A DNA stretch of 12,530 bases. Source: CAZVFX01 sp964626565 (GTDB taxonomy: Bacteria; Myxococcota_A; UBA9042; CAIXZC01). The notes under the pieces are model-generated. The model was not told the origin of the DNA. It did no database searches and worked only from the letters and a program-made list of their open reading frames with translations. This document shows positions 1-6,156 of the stretch, piece after piece. Position 1 is the stretch's first letter. Every line of letters starts with the position of its first letter. The stretch is taken from positions 1 to 12,530 of the forward strand of contig CAZVFX010000163.1 of the NCBI GenBank assembly GCA_964626565.1, in the 5' to 3' direction. Both the position numbers and the translations under genes were made by a program.

Positions 1-666
1 GTCTAGCGACATCTCCGGGTAGGGTGTGCATCCGGTTGCAGGGTCCAGTGCCACTGCGGTAGTCGGAGTTTCTGCGTCAGCGAGGGTCAACAGTGTTTCG
101 CTGCGGCGATTGCGAAGCTGATAGTGGTGGGCCACGCTCGGGTGGGCCTCGAAGATCCACTCGGCCTCGGATACGTAGCTGTCGTCCACGAGGGTGATAT
201 CCGATTCCAACTGCGTGGCCCGCCCGAGTGATCCCTCGTTGTCGACCAGATATCCCCGTTCGACATCGTAGAGGAGATAGGTTTCCAGGTCCGAAGGCTG
301 CAGGTAGAAGCGGGCCGCGGATGAGGCATCGGCGCCGAAGGCGAAGATGTCTCCGGTTGTGGTTTGCAACCACTGTTTATTCATGCGCACGGACACACAC
401 TGTGCGCCAAGGCCTTGCAGCTCTACGGGGGGCAGGTCGGGTACGACATCGGTAGTGTCGCTGGTTTCCGCACTATCGAGGACAACTGCGTCCGGTGCGT
501 TGTTGTCGGTGGCCTGATCAAGCTCAGCGGTGTCCGGGGGGCTGCCGGTGCTGTCTGACTTACAGGCCCACGCCCCGGTTGCAACAATGCCCAGCAGGGC
601 CAGGCCGGCAAGTTGTGGCCAGACCGTCAGCCGTCTCGGTTTGTTGGTTGCGCGTGTCTGCTTCAT
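1..666 (-). CDS. Secreted lipoprotein with Asp-rich linker and possible beta-trefoil-like domain (5' part, runs off left edge)
   Basis: The reading frame is open from an ATG at 664-666 to the window edge, 222 codons with no stop. GGAGG (complement of 670-674) lies 3 bases upstream of the ATG. The protein starts with a basic stretch and a hydrophobic segment (about residues 18-31), then a weak lipobox ending GAWAC with Cys35. Residues 36-80 are a low-complexity linker rich in Asp, Thr and Ala, typical of surface lipoproteins in myxobacteria-like genomes. From residue ~85 a folded domain begins, with patterns such as RFYLQPSDLETYLLYD and YQLRNRRSETLLTL. These resemble the repeated lobes of fascin-like beta-trefoils, which is an inference only. 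The C-terminal part, possibly an enzyme domain, lies outside the window. I do not recognise the family. Codon pattern and RBS support a real gene. Confidence 0.8.
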   Translation of the reverse strand, partial: MKQTRATNKPRRLTVWPQLAGLALLGIVATGAWACKSDSTGSPPDTAELDQATDNNAPDAVVLDSAETSDTTDVVPDLPPVELQGLGAQCVSVRMNKQWLQTTTGDIFAFGADASSAARFYLQPSDLETYLLYDVERGYLVDNEGSLGRATQLESDITLVDDSYVSEAEWIFEAHPSVAHHYQLRNRRSETLLTLADAETPTTAVALDPATGCTPYPEMSLD

Positions 667-808
667 GTTCCTCCGCGGCTACGATGAAAAGACTACATTG
701 GTGCAGGTGACGTTACCAGCAGATTTGTGAGCAAAGGTATGGCGGGCTTTTCGTCGTGGCGACGCTTGACACTAGCTCCATCGACAACAACTTGTGCCTT
801 ACGCATGG
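667..808. other. Intergenic leader of the left-edge lipoprotein gene
   Basis: This stretch lies between the lipoprotein start and repeat copy 1, and no gene is seen. It should hold the lipoprotein promoter reading leftwards, but no convincing -35/-10 pair was found. A near-palindrome GGTGACGTTACC lies at 706-717. Its first nine bases also occur at the right arm of the repeat (971-979). Confidence 0.4.
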
Positions 809-1010
809 TCACCAGCCCTTCGACTTGCGGCTGAAGCCGCGGCGCTCAGGGTAAACCCGTAATTGAAATAACGTCCGATGTTTGATTCCTTTCGCGACCG
901 CCGCAGGCGGCCGACTGAAGAATTAGGAGTTTAGCCAGAGCGCAGCCGCCTTGGCGGCAAGTCGAAGGCCTGGTGACGTTCGGTTACACATCCGGTTGGC
1001 AACAAGGAGC
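809..1010. repeat. Structured intergenic repeat, copy 1 (MITE/REP-like)
   Basis: This is one of two copies in the window; the other is at 10596-10798 in the same orientation. Outer arms 809-828 and 957-976 are inverted repeats of 20 bases with one mismatch (TCACCAG.CCTTCGACTTGC). Inside are inner arms GGCGCTCAGG / CCAGAGCGC and three GC-rich mini-hairpins: 827-840 (GCGGCT-ga-AGCCGC), 898-910 (CCGCC-gca-GGCGG) and 945-958 (GCCGCC-tt-GGCGGC). About 34 bases right of the outer arm (GACGTTCGGTTACACATCCGGT...) are also shared with copy 2. On the left, similarity stops sharply at the arm. There is no internal ORF of note. It is consistent with a non-autonomous mobile or REP/BIME-type element. Confidence 0.8.
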
Positions 1011-1037
1011 CTGTTCATCGCCTGACAGGGTACCGCT

Positions 1038-1871
1038 CTATTTGTCCACTCTCACCTTGATGCCCAGTGCGGGGTCGTACATGTCCATGCCTGCTGTCCT
1101 TTCGGTTCTGTTTGCCACCAGGCGCAGGAAGCCCAGGTATTGCCCCTGGTCCTTGTCAAGAGCCTCTGCCTCGGAGGGGAAGATGCCCTTGCCCGCGGTT
1201 TCGAGAGCCTTTTCGAAATCGCGCCAGTGACGCCAGCCGTCCTCCAGCGCGTCCACCCGGGTGTCTGCCACGTAGGGGCATCCGGCCCAGAGCGCCTGCC
1301 AGAATTCCCGGGTCTTGAAGCAGCGGCACGATTCCTCCCAGAATACTCTGCCGTTGGACTGCGGGTCGGTCAGGTAGCTCGGTGGCCCTGAGGTCATCTC
1401 CTGCATCAGTCCTACCACTACGATGCCCAGCGAACCTCCCGGCCGTACGAACCGGGTCAGGTAGTCCAGGTACAGATCGTCGGTGCCGAAGTACTGGTAT
1501 GCATCGATGGAGACCACCGCGTCGAAGAAGCCCTCAGCAAACGGAAGGGAGTGAGCTTCAGCCTTGATGGGGCAAATGAGATCCGAAACTCCTGCCTCCA
1601 CCGCCCGCGTCCAGTTCTGGTCCGGACTCATCCACAGGTCCGCGGCCCAGACCCGTACGCCGAATTCACGGGCCAGGAAGACACTGCTCATCGCCTTGCC
1701 ACATCCCAGGTCGAGGATGCGCATTCCCGGCTTCAACTTGAGCTTCTCGCAAAGCCACTCAGTCAGCCAGACCGCGCTGGGGCCCATCTGATTGTCCATC
1801 ATCCAGTCCGGGTCGTACGTGGCCGACCTGGGGAACTCCGGTCTTGTGAGAATCTTGCCTCTATCGGACAT
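1038..1871 (-). CDS. Class I SAM-dependent methyltransferase
   Basis: This is a 277-aa cytoplasmic protein with no signal peptide or membrane segment. The Rossmann methyltransferase fold is clear. Motif I ILDLGCGK (residues 52-59) binds SAM. Asp78 in WAADLW ends strand beta2 and would contact the ribose. AEAHSLPF (104-111) and FDAVVSIDAYQYF (116-128) cover motifs II-IV, and VRPGGSLGIVV (142-152) is the post-motif turn. The family is Methyltransf_11/25. The substrate cannot be read from sequence; related proteins are often labelled small-molecule or cyclopropane-fatty-acid-synthase-like methyltransferases. AGGAGG (complement of 1880-1885) is 8 bases from the ATG and fixes the start. It is transcribed divergently from the DUF1566 lipoprotein and stands alone, so its partner pathway is unknown. 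Confidence 0.93.
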   Translation of the reverse strand: MSDRGKILTRPEFPRSATYDPDWMMDNQMGPSAVWLTEWLCEKLKLKPGMRILDLGCGKAMSSVFLAREFGVRVWAADLWMSPDQNWTRAVEAGVSDLICPIKAEAHSLPFAEGFFDAVVSIDAYQYFGTDDLYLDYLTRFVRPGGSLGIVVVGLMQEMTSGPPSYLTDPQSNGRVFWEESCRCFKTREFWQALWAGCPYVADTRVDALEDGWRHWRDFEKALETAGKGIFPSEAEALDKDQGQYLGFLRLVANRTERTAGMDMYDPALGIKVRVDK

Positions 1872-2061
1872 CGTCGGTACCTCCTGCCCGGCCTTTCAGA
1901 ACCAGGATGCAACCATCCTACACGAGACGGGCCGCGAAAAGAAGGTCCGTGGGAACGGTCCAGCGCCGGAAGGCGAGGCCCGACTTGAGTGGGTTGCGTG
2001 ATACTGACTTCGAGAATTCCATGATCGGGTGGCGCTACTCCCCCTGGTAAGAAGAAGCTAC
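1872..2061. other. Divergent intergenic region with a small hairpin
   Basis: This is the leader between the methyltransferase (minus) and the DUF1566 lipoprotein (plus). It contains a perfect 6-bp inverted repeat AGGATG-caac-CATCCT at 1904-1919, in the methyltransferase 5' leader, a possible operator or leader hairpin. A degenerate match (1972-1989, GCGAGGCCCG..TTGAGTGG) to the terminator region at 10852-10870 is also present. No gene is seen. Confidence 0.4.
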
Positions 2062-2090
2062 TTCTCAGACGTCAGCCGGCGCGGTACAAT
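2062..2090 (+). promoter_or_regulatory. Probable sigma70-type promoter of the DUF1566 lipoprotein gene
   Basis: TTCTCA (2062-2067) and TACAAT (2085-2090) are separated by 17 bases, matching 4/6 and 5/6 of the -35 and -10 consensus. The predicted transcription start is near 2097, giving a leader of about 25 bases that ends in the GGAGG Shine-Dalgarno at 2111-2115. Confidence 0.45.
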
Positions 2091-2121
2091 AGTCTGGTTC
2101 TATTGATCCGGGAGGCATGCC

Positions 2122-3033
2122 ATGAGACGGAGAATCTCTCAGTTGATAGCGGCAGTAGTGTTCGCGGGCGCGCTGGTTACTTGCGATGGCGGTTCGGAAA
2201 CGGTGCTCAGCGGACCTGGAGAGAGCTGCACCAAGACTGCGGACTGTGAATCCGGCTACAAGTGCATCAATCAGGTTTGCCAGCAGGCAGGGGCAGACTG
2301 TCCGGGAGACCTGGATTGCGCCGGCCTGGAGTGCGGCCCGGACCCGGTGTGCGGGGAGTCGTGCGGGACGTGCGGCGATGGCTCGGCGTGCGAGGAGGGT
2401 GGGTGCGTGGAACTGGAGTCGTGCGGGAACGGTGCGTGCGATACCGGGGAAAACTACTCGTCGTGCCCGCAGGATTGCGAGTGCGAACCCGATTGCTCGG
2501 GCCTGGACTGCGGCCCGGATCCGGTGTGCGGGGAGTCGTGCGGGACGTGCCCTTCAAGCGAGGGGTGCGTGGATGGAGCATGTGCCGCTATGACGTGGAC
2601 GGACCCGGCCTCCGGGCTCACCTGGCAGGTGACGCCCACGGGCGGGGGGGGCGGATCGATGAACTGGGAAAATGCGGAGTCTCACTGCTCGGACCTGGAG
2701 CTGGCGGGCGGCGGCTGGCATCTGCCGACCATCGGGGAACTCCGGTCTTTGATCCGGGGGTGCCCGGCCACGGAAAGCGGAGGTAGCTGCAACGTTGAAG
2801 AGGGCGTTTGTCTGGCATGGTCGTGCCGAGACGCCTCGTGTATCGGTTGCGAAATCAACGAAGGGCCTGCAGGCGGTTGTTACTGGCCTGATCAGGTGGA
2901 AGGCAAGTGTAATTGGTACTGGTCGTCATCGCCCATGGAGAACGACACCGGTGGGTGGGTCGTCGCCTTCATGTACGGCCTCGTCGACAAGGCCGCGCCC
3001 AACCACTCCTGGCACGTTCGTTGTGTCCGTTAG
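2122..3033 (+). CDS. Cys-rich lipoprotein with C-terminal DUF1566 (Lcl_C) domain
   Basis: This 303-aa protein has a basic N-terminus, a hydrophobic segment and a lipobox LVTC with Cys21 (Thr at -1 is unusual). GGAGG at 2111-2115 is 6 bases before the ATG. Residues 36-155 are Cys-rich modules. They include a C-x4-D-C type segment (36-53), two copies of CGPDPVCGESCGTC (71-84 and 130-143), and between them CGNGACDTGENYSSCPQDC (101-119), a motif common in myxobacterial surface proteins. Residues ~158-303 match the DUF1566/Lcl_C pattern: DPASGLTWQV, MNWENAESHC, GGWHLPTIGELRSLI, YWSSSPMEND and a final HVRCVR. This domain has a formylglycine-generating-enzyme/C-type-lectin-like fold and is usually non-enzymatic. 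The role is probably surface display or binding; the ligand is unknown. Extra Cys residues at 214-253 form an insert in the domain. Confidence 0.88.
   Translation: MRRRISQLIAAVVFAGALVTCDGGSETVLSGPGESCTKTADCESGYKCINQVCQQAGADCPGDLDCAGLECGPDPVCGESCGTCGDGSACEEGGCVELESCGNGACDTGENYSSCPQDCECEPDCSGLDCGPDPVCGESCGTCPSSEGCVDGACAAMTWTDPASGLTWQVTPTGGGGGSMNWENAESHCSDLELAGGGWHLPTIGELRSLIRGCPATESGGSCNVEEGVCLAWSCRDASCIGCEINEGPAGGCYWPDQVEGKCNWYWSSSPMENDTGGWVVAFMYGLVDKAAPNHSWHVRCVR
2323..2373 (+). repeat. 51-bp direct repeat inside the lipoprotein gene, copy 1
   Basis: It pairs with 2500-2550. Only two bases differ by eye (ctggaG/ctggaC and gaC/gaT), and the spacing of 177 bases keeps frame. It encodes one Cys-rich module (GL-E/D-CGPDPVCGESCGTC). 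Confidence 0.85.
2500..2550 (+). repeat. 51-bp direct repeat inside the lipoprotein gene, copy 2
   Basis: This is the second copy of the module at 2323-2373. Near-identity at the DNA level, rather than only in protein, points to recent duplication or gene conversion. Confidence 0.85.
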
Positions 3034-3046
3034 CTGCGTTCCGTCA

Positions 3047-3064
3047 GCCGGGTCAGACCCTGGC
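3047..3064 (+). terminator. Possible hairpin downstream of the DUF1566 gene
   Basis: GCC-GGGTC-a-GACCC-t-GGC folds into an 8-bp stem with one bulge, 14 bases after the stop codon. No T-run follows, so it is a weak candidate terminator or mRNA end stabiliser. Confidence 0.3.
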
Positions 3065-3155
3065 GGATCCCCCAAGTCGCACCGCCCGGTCCGGCACCGC
3101 GTTGCAGTGGGATTCTTCCAGCTCTTCTGATAGCTTTCAGCAAGTGAGGCAGAAG

Positions 3156-3971
3156 ATGAAGGAATGGGAAAGCAAAGACATCTCTCCGAAACTTGCGCGC
3201 TTCTACCACCGCGATGTATGGGGGGCCCGGGATGTCCCACCGCTGGGCGTTGTCGTCAGCGTGGGGAGAAACGGAATCAGGGTGTGGGAGCGTGACACCG
3301 GCCGGTGCCTGAGCTGGCGGGCCCCATGCGCTGGGAAAGGGATGAAATCTCTACAGAACGTCAAAGTCTTCTCGATTTCTCCCAAAGGCGATTTTGTCTT
3401 CCTCCATGACCGGGCCATCTGGCGGCTTCCGCCGGGGGGGCTGACGGCCGAGGTTTGTGTAGCAGACGTACCGGAACACTACTGCCGGCTTGTACTTGCC
3501 GACGACGGGGACACTGTGGGTGCTTGCACGACCTTGTATGTCTATGAAAAGGGAGTTCACGTGTACAGCCTGGCCAGCGGCAAGACCATCTGGTCCGCCG
3601 GGATTGAGGCGGACAGAATCGAGTTTTCGCCCGACAGCAAACTGATGTTGTGGGAGTTCACCCGGCTGTGGCATTCCGGGTCCGACGTCCTGGAATTCGT
3701 GGTCGTCCGGCTTGCTGACGGAGAGAGTCTTCTGACAGAGGAGCGCACCACATATAACCGGAGTGCGTACTTCGCCCATGACGGCAAGGCAGTGCTGTGC
3801 GGCTGGCCGGGAGAGCTTACGCGGGTAATCTATCCTCTCCCGAACGAAGAGAAGATTCAAGAAGCCCGGATGGTCGGTGCTTTGGGGCTTGATTCCATTC
3901 CACCGTTCCATAATTCTCTCAAGACGGTCAAGGCTCAGTTCGGGAGGTGGAAGACGGGTCGACGGCCTTGA
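3156..3971 (+). CDS. WD40/YVTN-like beta-propeller protein, function unknown
   Basis: This is 271 aa from the ATG at 3156, chosen because GAGG (3145-3148) lies 7 bases upstream. The frame is open further 5' to 2913, but that overlaps the upstream gene and gives a non-protein-like sequence. There is no signal peptide, so it is likely cytoplasmic. Short repeating blade-like units are visible: SVGRNGIRVWERDTGRCLSW, FSISPKGDFVFLHDRAIWRL, VHVYSLASGKTIWSAG and IEFSPDSKLMLWEF. Each has the S-P-D/K-G/S-K/D turn and closing W of degenerate WD40 repeats. About five blades fit in this length, so the propeller may be partial or use other strands. It lies between two lipoprotein genes, 122 bases after the first, with no clear promoter. 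Partner unknown. Confidence 0.7.
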   Translation: MKEWESKDISPKLARFYHRDVWGARDVPPLGVVVSVGRNGIRVWERDTGRCLSWRAPCAGKGMKSLQNVKVFSISPKGDFVFLHDRAIWRLPPGGLTAEVCVADVPEHYCRLVLADDGDTVGACTTLYVYEKGVHVYSLASGKTIWSAGIEADRIEFSPDSKLMLWEFTRLWHSGSDVLEFVVVRLADGESLLTEERTTYNRSAYFAHDGKAVLCGWPGELTRVIYPLPNEEKIQEARMVGALGLDSIPPFHNSLKTVKAQFGRWKTGRRP

Positions 3972-4033
3972 CGGGTGCGTTGGTGTCGCTGCAACATCAG
4001 GCTGAGCATGTAGCACATCACAATCCCATTCAG

Positions 4034-4039
4034 TACAAT
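4034..4039 (+). promoter_or_regulatory. Possible -10 box (TACAAT) of the 4063 lipoprotein gene
   Basis: TACAAT is identical to the -10 box at 2085-2090 of the other Cys-rich lipoprotein gene, here 23 bases before the ATG. A -35 with useful match is not seen (best 3/6 near 4010), so this is tentative. Confidence 0.3.
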
Positions 4040-4062
4040 GCACGGGACAGGAGGTTCCGGAC

Positions 4063-5754
4063 ATGCGGTTTGTGCATATTCTTGCGGCAATCCTGATGCT
4101 TGCCTGCAGCACCGGGCGTGAGGCGATCAACAAGGACGTCTCAGTAACTGCTGACGCGGCCCTTGAGAAGGATTCTATGTCACGGTCGGATGGCGGTAAG
4201 CCTAATGTGGTCGAAGATATTCCTGCTGATCTGCCTGAACCACCTGCGGGATGCTGTCATACCGATGCTGATTGCCCCCTCACTGAGTCAGGGGAGTCAA
4301 TGACCTGCGTTACCGATGAATCTGTTGGTTGGCCGCAGGACTTTGGTATCTGTATCGGTCCGGCATCAAAGGAGGGCTGGTGCTTCGTCGCCAGCCAGTG
4401 TCCCGACGGTCAGGTCTGTCACGGCAGCGCGGTGTGTGGCTGTCAGATGGACTGCGACTGGGAGGGGCCGGGGATATGCGTGCCCACAGATGGAAGTTGT
4501 GCTCCCATCAAAGAGAGCTGGGTGGAAGAGACCTGCAATGCCGCCTCGATTGTTATCTTCGATGGTGAAAAATGTGTTGTTACCGGCCCGGGAAGTTGTG
4601 GTTGTTCCCAGTTCTGCGAATACACTTTTGAGACCATTCAGCAATGCGAGTACGCCTGCCTGAACGGCACTTGCGCAAAATGGGGGGGCGGGTGTGATGG
4701 CGCCATACCGGAGAATCCCTGGTGGTATTTCGACGGATATTCCTGTGTCTCAGAAGACTCATGCATGTGCGATGGTTGCCCGGGGGTTTTCCAAACGAAA
4801 GAAGCCTGCAAGGAAGCCTGTTTCGGAATTTCCTGCCCCCCTTACATCGGCGCCCTGGCCGAATCCCCATACGGGTACTTTGCACCCACGGGTGAATGTC
4901 CCCAGGCTCTTGGACTTCCGGAGTGGTGCGCCGGCGACAAGGACTGTCCGATCCCGGTTCCTTCCCCCGGGGAACCGGGCAGCTTCTGCGTTTTCGGCAA
5001 CTGCGTCTATTGCTGGGAGGACTCCCAGTGCGATCCATGGGAATTGTGCAGGGGGGGGAGATGTGTCCCCAATAACCTTGCCGGGTGTCATACCGCGGTC
5101 TGTGCTCAGGAAGGGTGCAAGCTGGTCAACGTCTCGGAAAAACCATGTCCCGTGTGTGAGTGTGAATCGTTCTATCCATACGGTTGCAGCGAGGATGCTC
5201 ACTGCCAGAACTTCAGTGTCTTCCCCTTCAAACACTGTGTGTACGGCCGTTGTGCGGAGTGCCGCACCGATTCTGAGTGTGATTATGGTCGCTGCCTGCC
5301 ACCGGGGATCTGCTACGAGATGACTCCCAACGTTGATTATCTGTACGGGTCCTGGCTCATCGGCTGGTCGGGAGGAATGGACCACTTCAGCTATTTCAGG
5401 TTTGAGCCTGATGGCTCTCTTCGGCGCGGCTCATATGCTGAAGGGGGAGCCTGGGCGGATGATATCCCTGCGTTCCCTTGCTGGCCGGATGGAGTCATCC
5501 CTTTTCCGCTCATCGGGACCTGGGAACCAGAGGTGACTCAGTCCGGCTTCCTCATTGTCCGGGTGCGTCTCAACATCTCGTGCGATTCGGGAGAGGGCTG
5601 GACTGCCCGCCTTGCAGTATATCCCTCCGATGACGGAATCTCAGCGACGTTTGACGACATTGACACTGACTGGGAGTACATGGCCCGGAAGGTCCCAACC
5701 GAAGCTTGCACGCCGGACTTTTCCACCTGTGAAATACCCGTTGGCCCCTGGTAG
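4063..5754 (+). CDS. Large Cys-rich lipoprotein with Kunitz-like and Dickkopf-like modules
   Basis: This is 563 aa; AGGAGG (4049-4054) is 8 bases before the ATG. A short signal peptide ends in lipobox MLAC (Cys15). An Asp/Glu-rich linker (residues 20-62) follows. The middle is a string of disulfide modules: C-H-T-D-A-D-C type (64-99); two similar units, 158-199 and 211-253, with pattern FDG..C......C-x-C..C...F.T...C..AC, resembling degenerate Kunitz (BPTI) domains; then DSQCDPWELCRGGRC (320-334), DAHC...KHCVYGRCAEC (378-400) and DSECDYGRCLPPGIC (403-417). From ~425 to 545 is a domain of alternating hydrophobic strands (YGSWLIGWSGG..HFSYFRFEPDGSLRRGSY), perhaps lipocalin-like. Over 50 Cys residues imply an oxidising extracytoplasmic location. 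Function unknown; adhesion, binding or inhibition are possibilities only. Confidence 0.85.
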   Translation: MRFVHILAAILMLACSTGREAINKDVSVTADAALEKDSMSRSDGGKPNVVEDIPADLPEPPAGCCHTDADCPLTESGESMTCVTDESVGWPQDFGICIGPASKEGWCFVASQCPDGQVCHGSAVCGCQMDCDWEGPGICVPTDGSCAPIKESWVEETCNAASIVIFDGEKCVVTGPGSCGCSQFCEYTFETIQQCEYACLNGTCAKWGGGCDGAIPENPWWYFDGYSCVSEDSCMCDGCPGVFQTKEACKEACFGISCPPYIGALAESPYGYFAPTGECPQALGLPEWCAGDKDCPIPVPSPGEPGSFCVFGNCVYCWEDSQCDPWELCRGGRCVPNNLAGCHTAVCAQEGCKLVNVSEKPCPVCECESFYPYGCSEDAHCQNFSVFPFKHCVYGRCAECRTDSECDYGRCLPPGICYEMTPNVDYLYGSWLIGWSGGMDHFSYFRFEPDGSLRRGSYAEGGAWADDIPAFPCWPDGVIPFPLIGTWEPEVTQSGFLIVRVRLNISCDSGEGWTARLAVYPSDDGISATFDDIDTDWEYMARKVPTEACTPDFSTCEIPVGPW

Positions 5755-5827
5755 GTTTCGGTGAGCAATGCGGGGGGCGAAAGGCTTGAGCAGCGCCCGC
5801 CGGAGGCGAAGGCCCCGACATCAAACA

Positions 5828-5928
5828 GCAAATATCATGTCTTTCGCCCCGCAGAAACAGAGAGTCGCTTGAATCTCAACAGCCGCGCCGAATTGGTCCG
5901 CTTCGCGATTGACAACGGACTGCCCTAG
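5828..5928 (+). pseudogene. Probable remnant of a LuxR/NarL-family regulator C-terminus
   Basis: Codons 5863-5928 read SRLNLNSRAELVRFAI followed by DNGLP and a TAG stop. This closely follows the end of GerE/LuxR helix-turn-helix domains (KLGL.SRAELVRYAIRHGL). Just upstream, in another frame, 5828-5839 reads ANIM, which in such proteins directly precedes the S-K/R-L. Removing 23 bases (5840-5862) would join the two as ANIM-SRLNLNS. Further upstream I cannot recover the rest of the HTH or a receiver domain. So this is the broken tail of a former regulator, or less likely a chance similarity over 22 codons. Confidence 0.45.
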
Positions 5929-5957
5929 GTGGATTCCCCGCAGGGGGCCCCGCTGGA

Positions 5958-5976
5958 TGCAGTAGTCTCTACTGCA
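5958..5976. other. Perfect 8-bp hairpin/palindrome
   Basis: TGCAGTAG-tct-CTACTGCA is a perfect inverted repeat with a 3-base loop, about 180 bases upstream of the Fe-S subunit start and 55 bases upstream of the candidate -10. It could be an operator or an RNA hairpin. It has no T-run. Confidence 0.5.
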
Positions 5977-6029
5977 CGCTGCGCGCTTTCCCCGCTGTTC
6001 CGGCTCAAAAACAGCGCAGTTTGCCCCAA

Positions 6030-6057
6030 TTGCCTGCGAGCACATCTGCGCTATTAT
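6030..6057 (+). promoter_or_regulatory. Candidate promoter of the molybdoenzyme operon
   Basis: TTGCCT (6030-6035) and TATTAT (6052-6057) are 16 bases apart, matching 4/6 and 5/6 of sigma70 consensus. It would give a leader of about 90 bases. It is the best pair seen in this region but not proven. Confidence 0.35.
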
Positions 6058-6156
6058 GCCATCGCTTATGGTACTTAGTAACCCGCCGGCGCAATGGCGA
6101 GATTCTAGCTTATTGATAGACTTTGTTGACTATTTGCTTGCGAAAAAGGAGGACGC

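Larger units (their letters stand above)
5755..6156. other. Intergenic region upstream of the molybdoenzyme operon
   Basis: No intact gene is seen in these 402 bases. They hold a probable LuxR-type gene remnant (5828-5928), a perfect hairpin (5958-5976), a candidate promoter (6030-6057) and the AAGGAGG ribosome binding site (6146-6152) of the Fe-S subunit gene. Confidence 0.6.

Noticed and set aside
2913..3155. Upstream extension of the WD40-like gene
   Set aside because: It overlaps the DUF1566 gene by over 100 bases and reads as an Arg-rich low-quality sequence. The ATG at 3156 has a proper ribosome site.
3351..4133. Minus-strand ORF of 260 codons
   Set aside because: It is antisense to the WD40-like gene and to the start of the next lipoprotein. 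Its translation is Arg/Pro/Ser-rich with no domain, while the plus frame has a ribosome site and blade-like repeats.
5821..6045. Minus-strand ORF of 74 codons
   Set aside because: There is no recognisable domain, and it lies over the LuxR-like remnant that reads on the plus strand.
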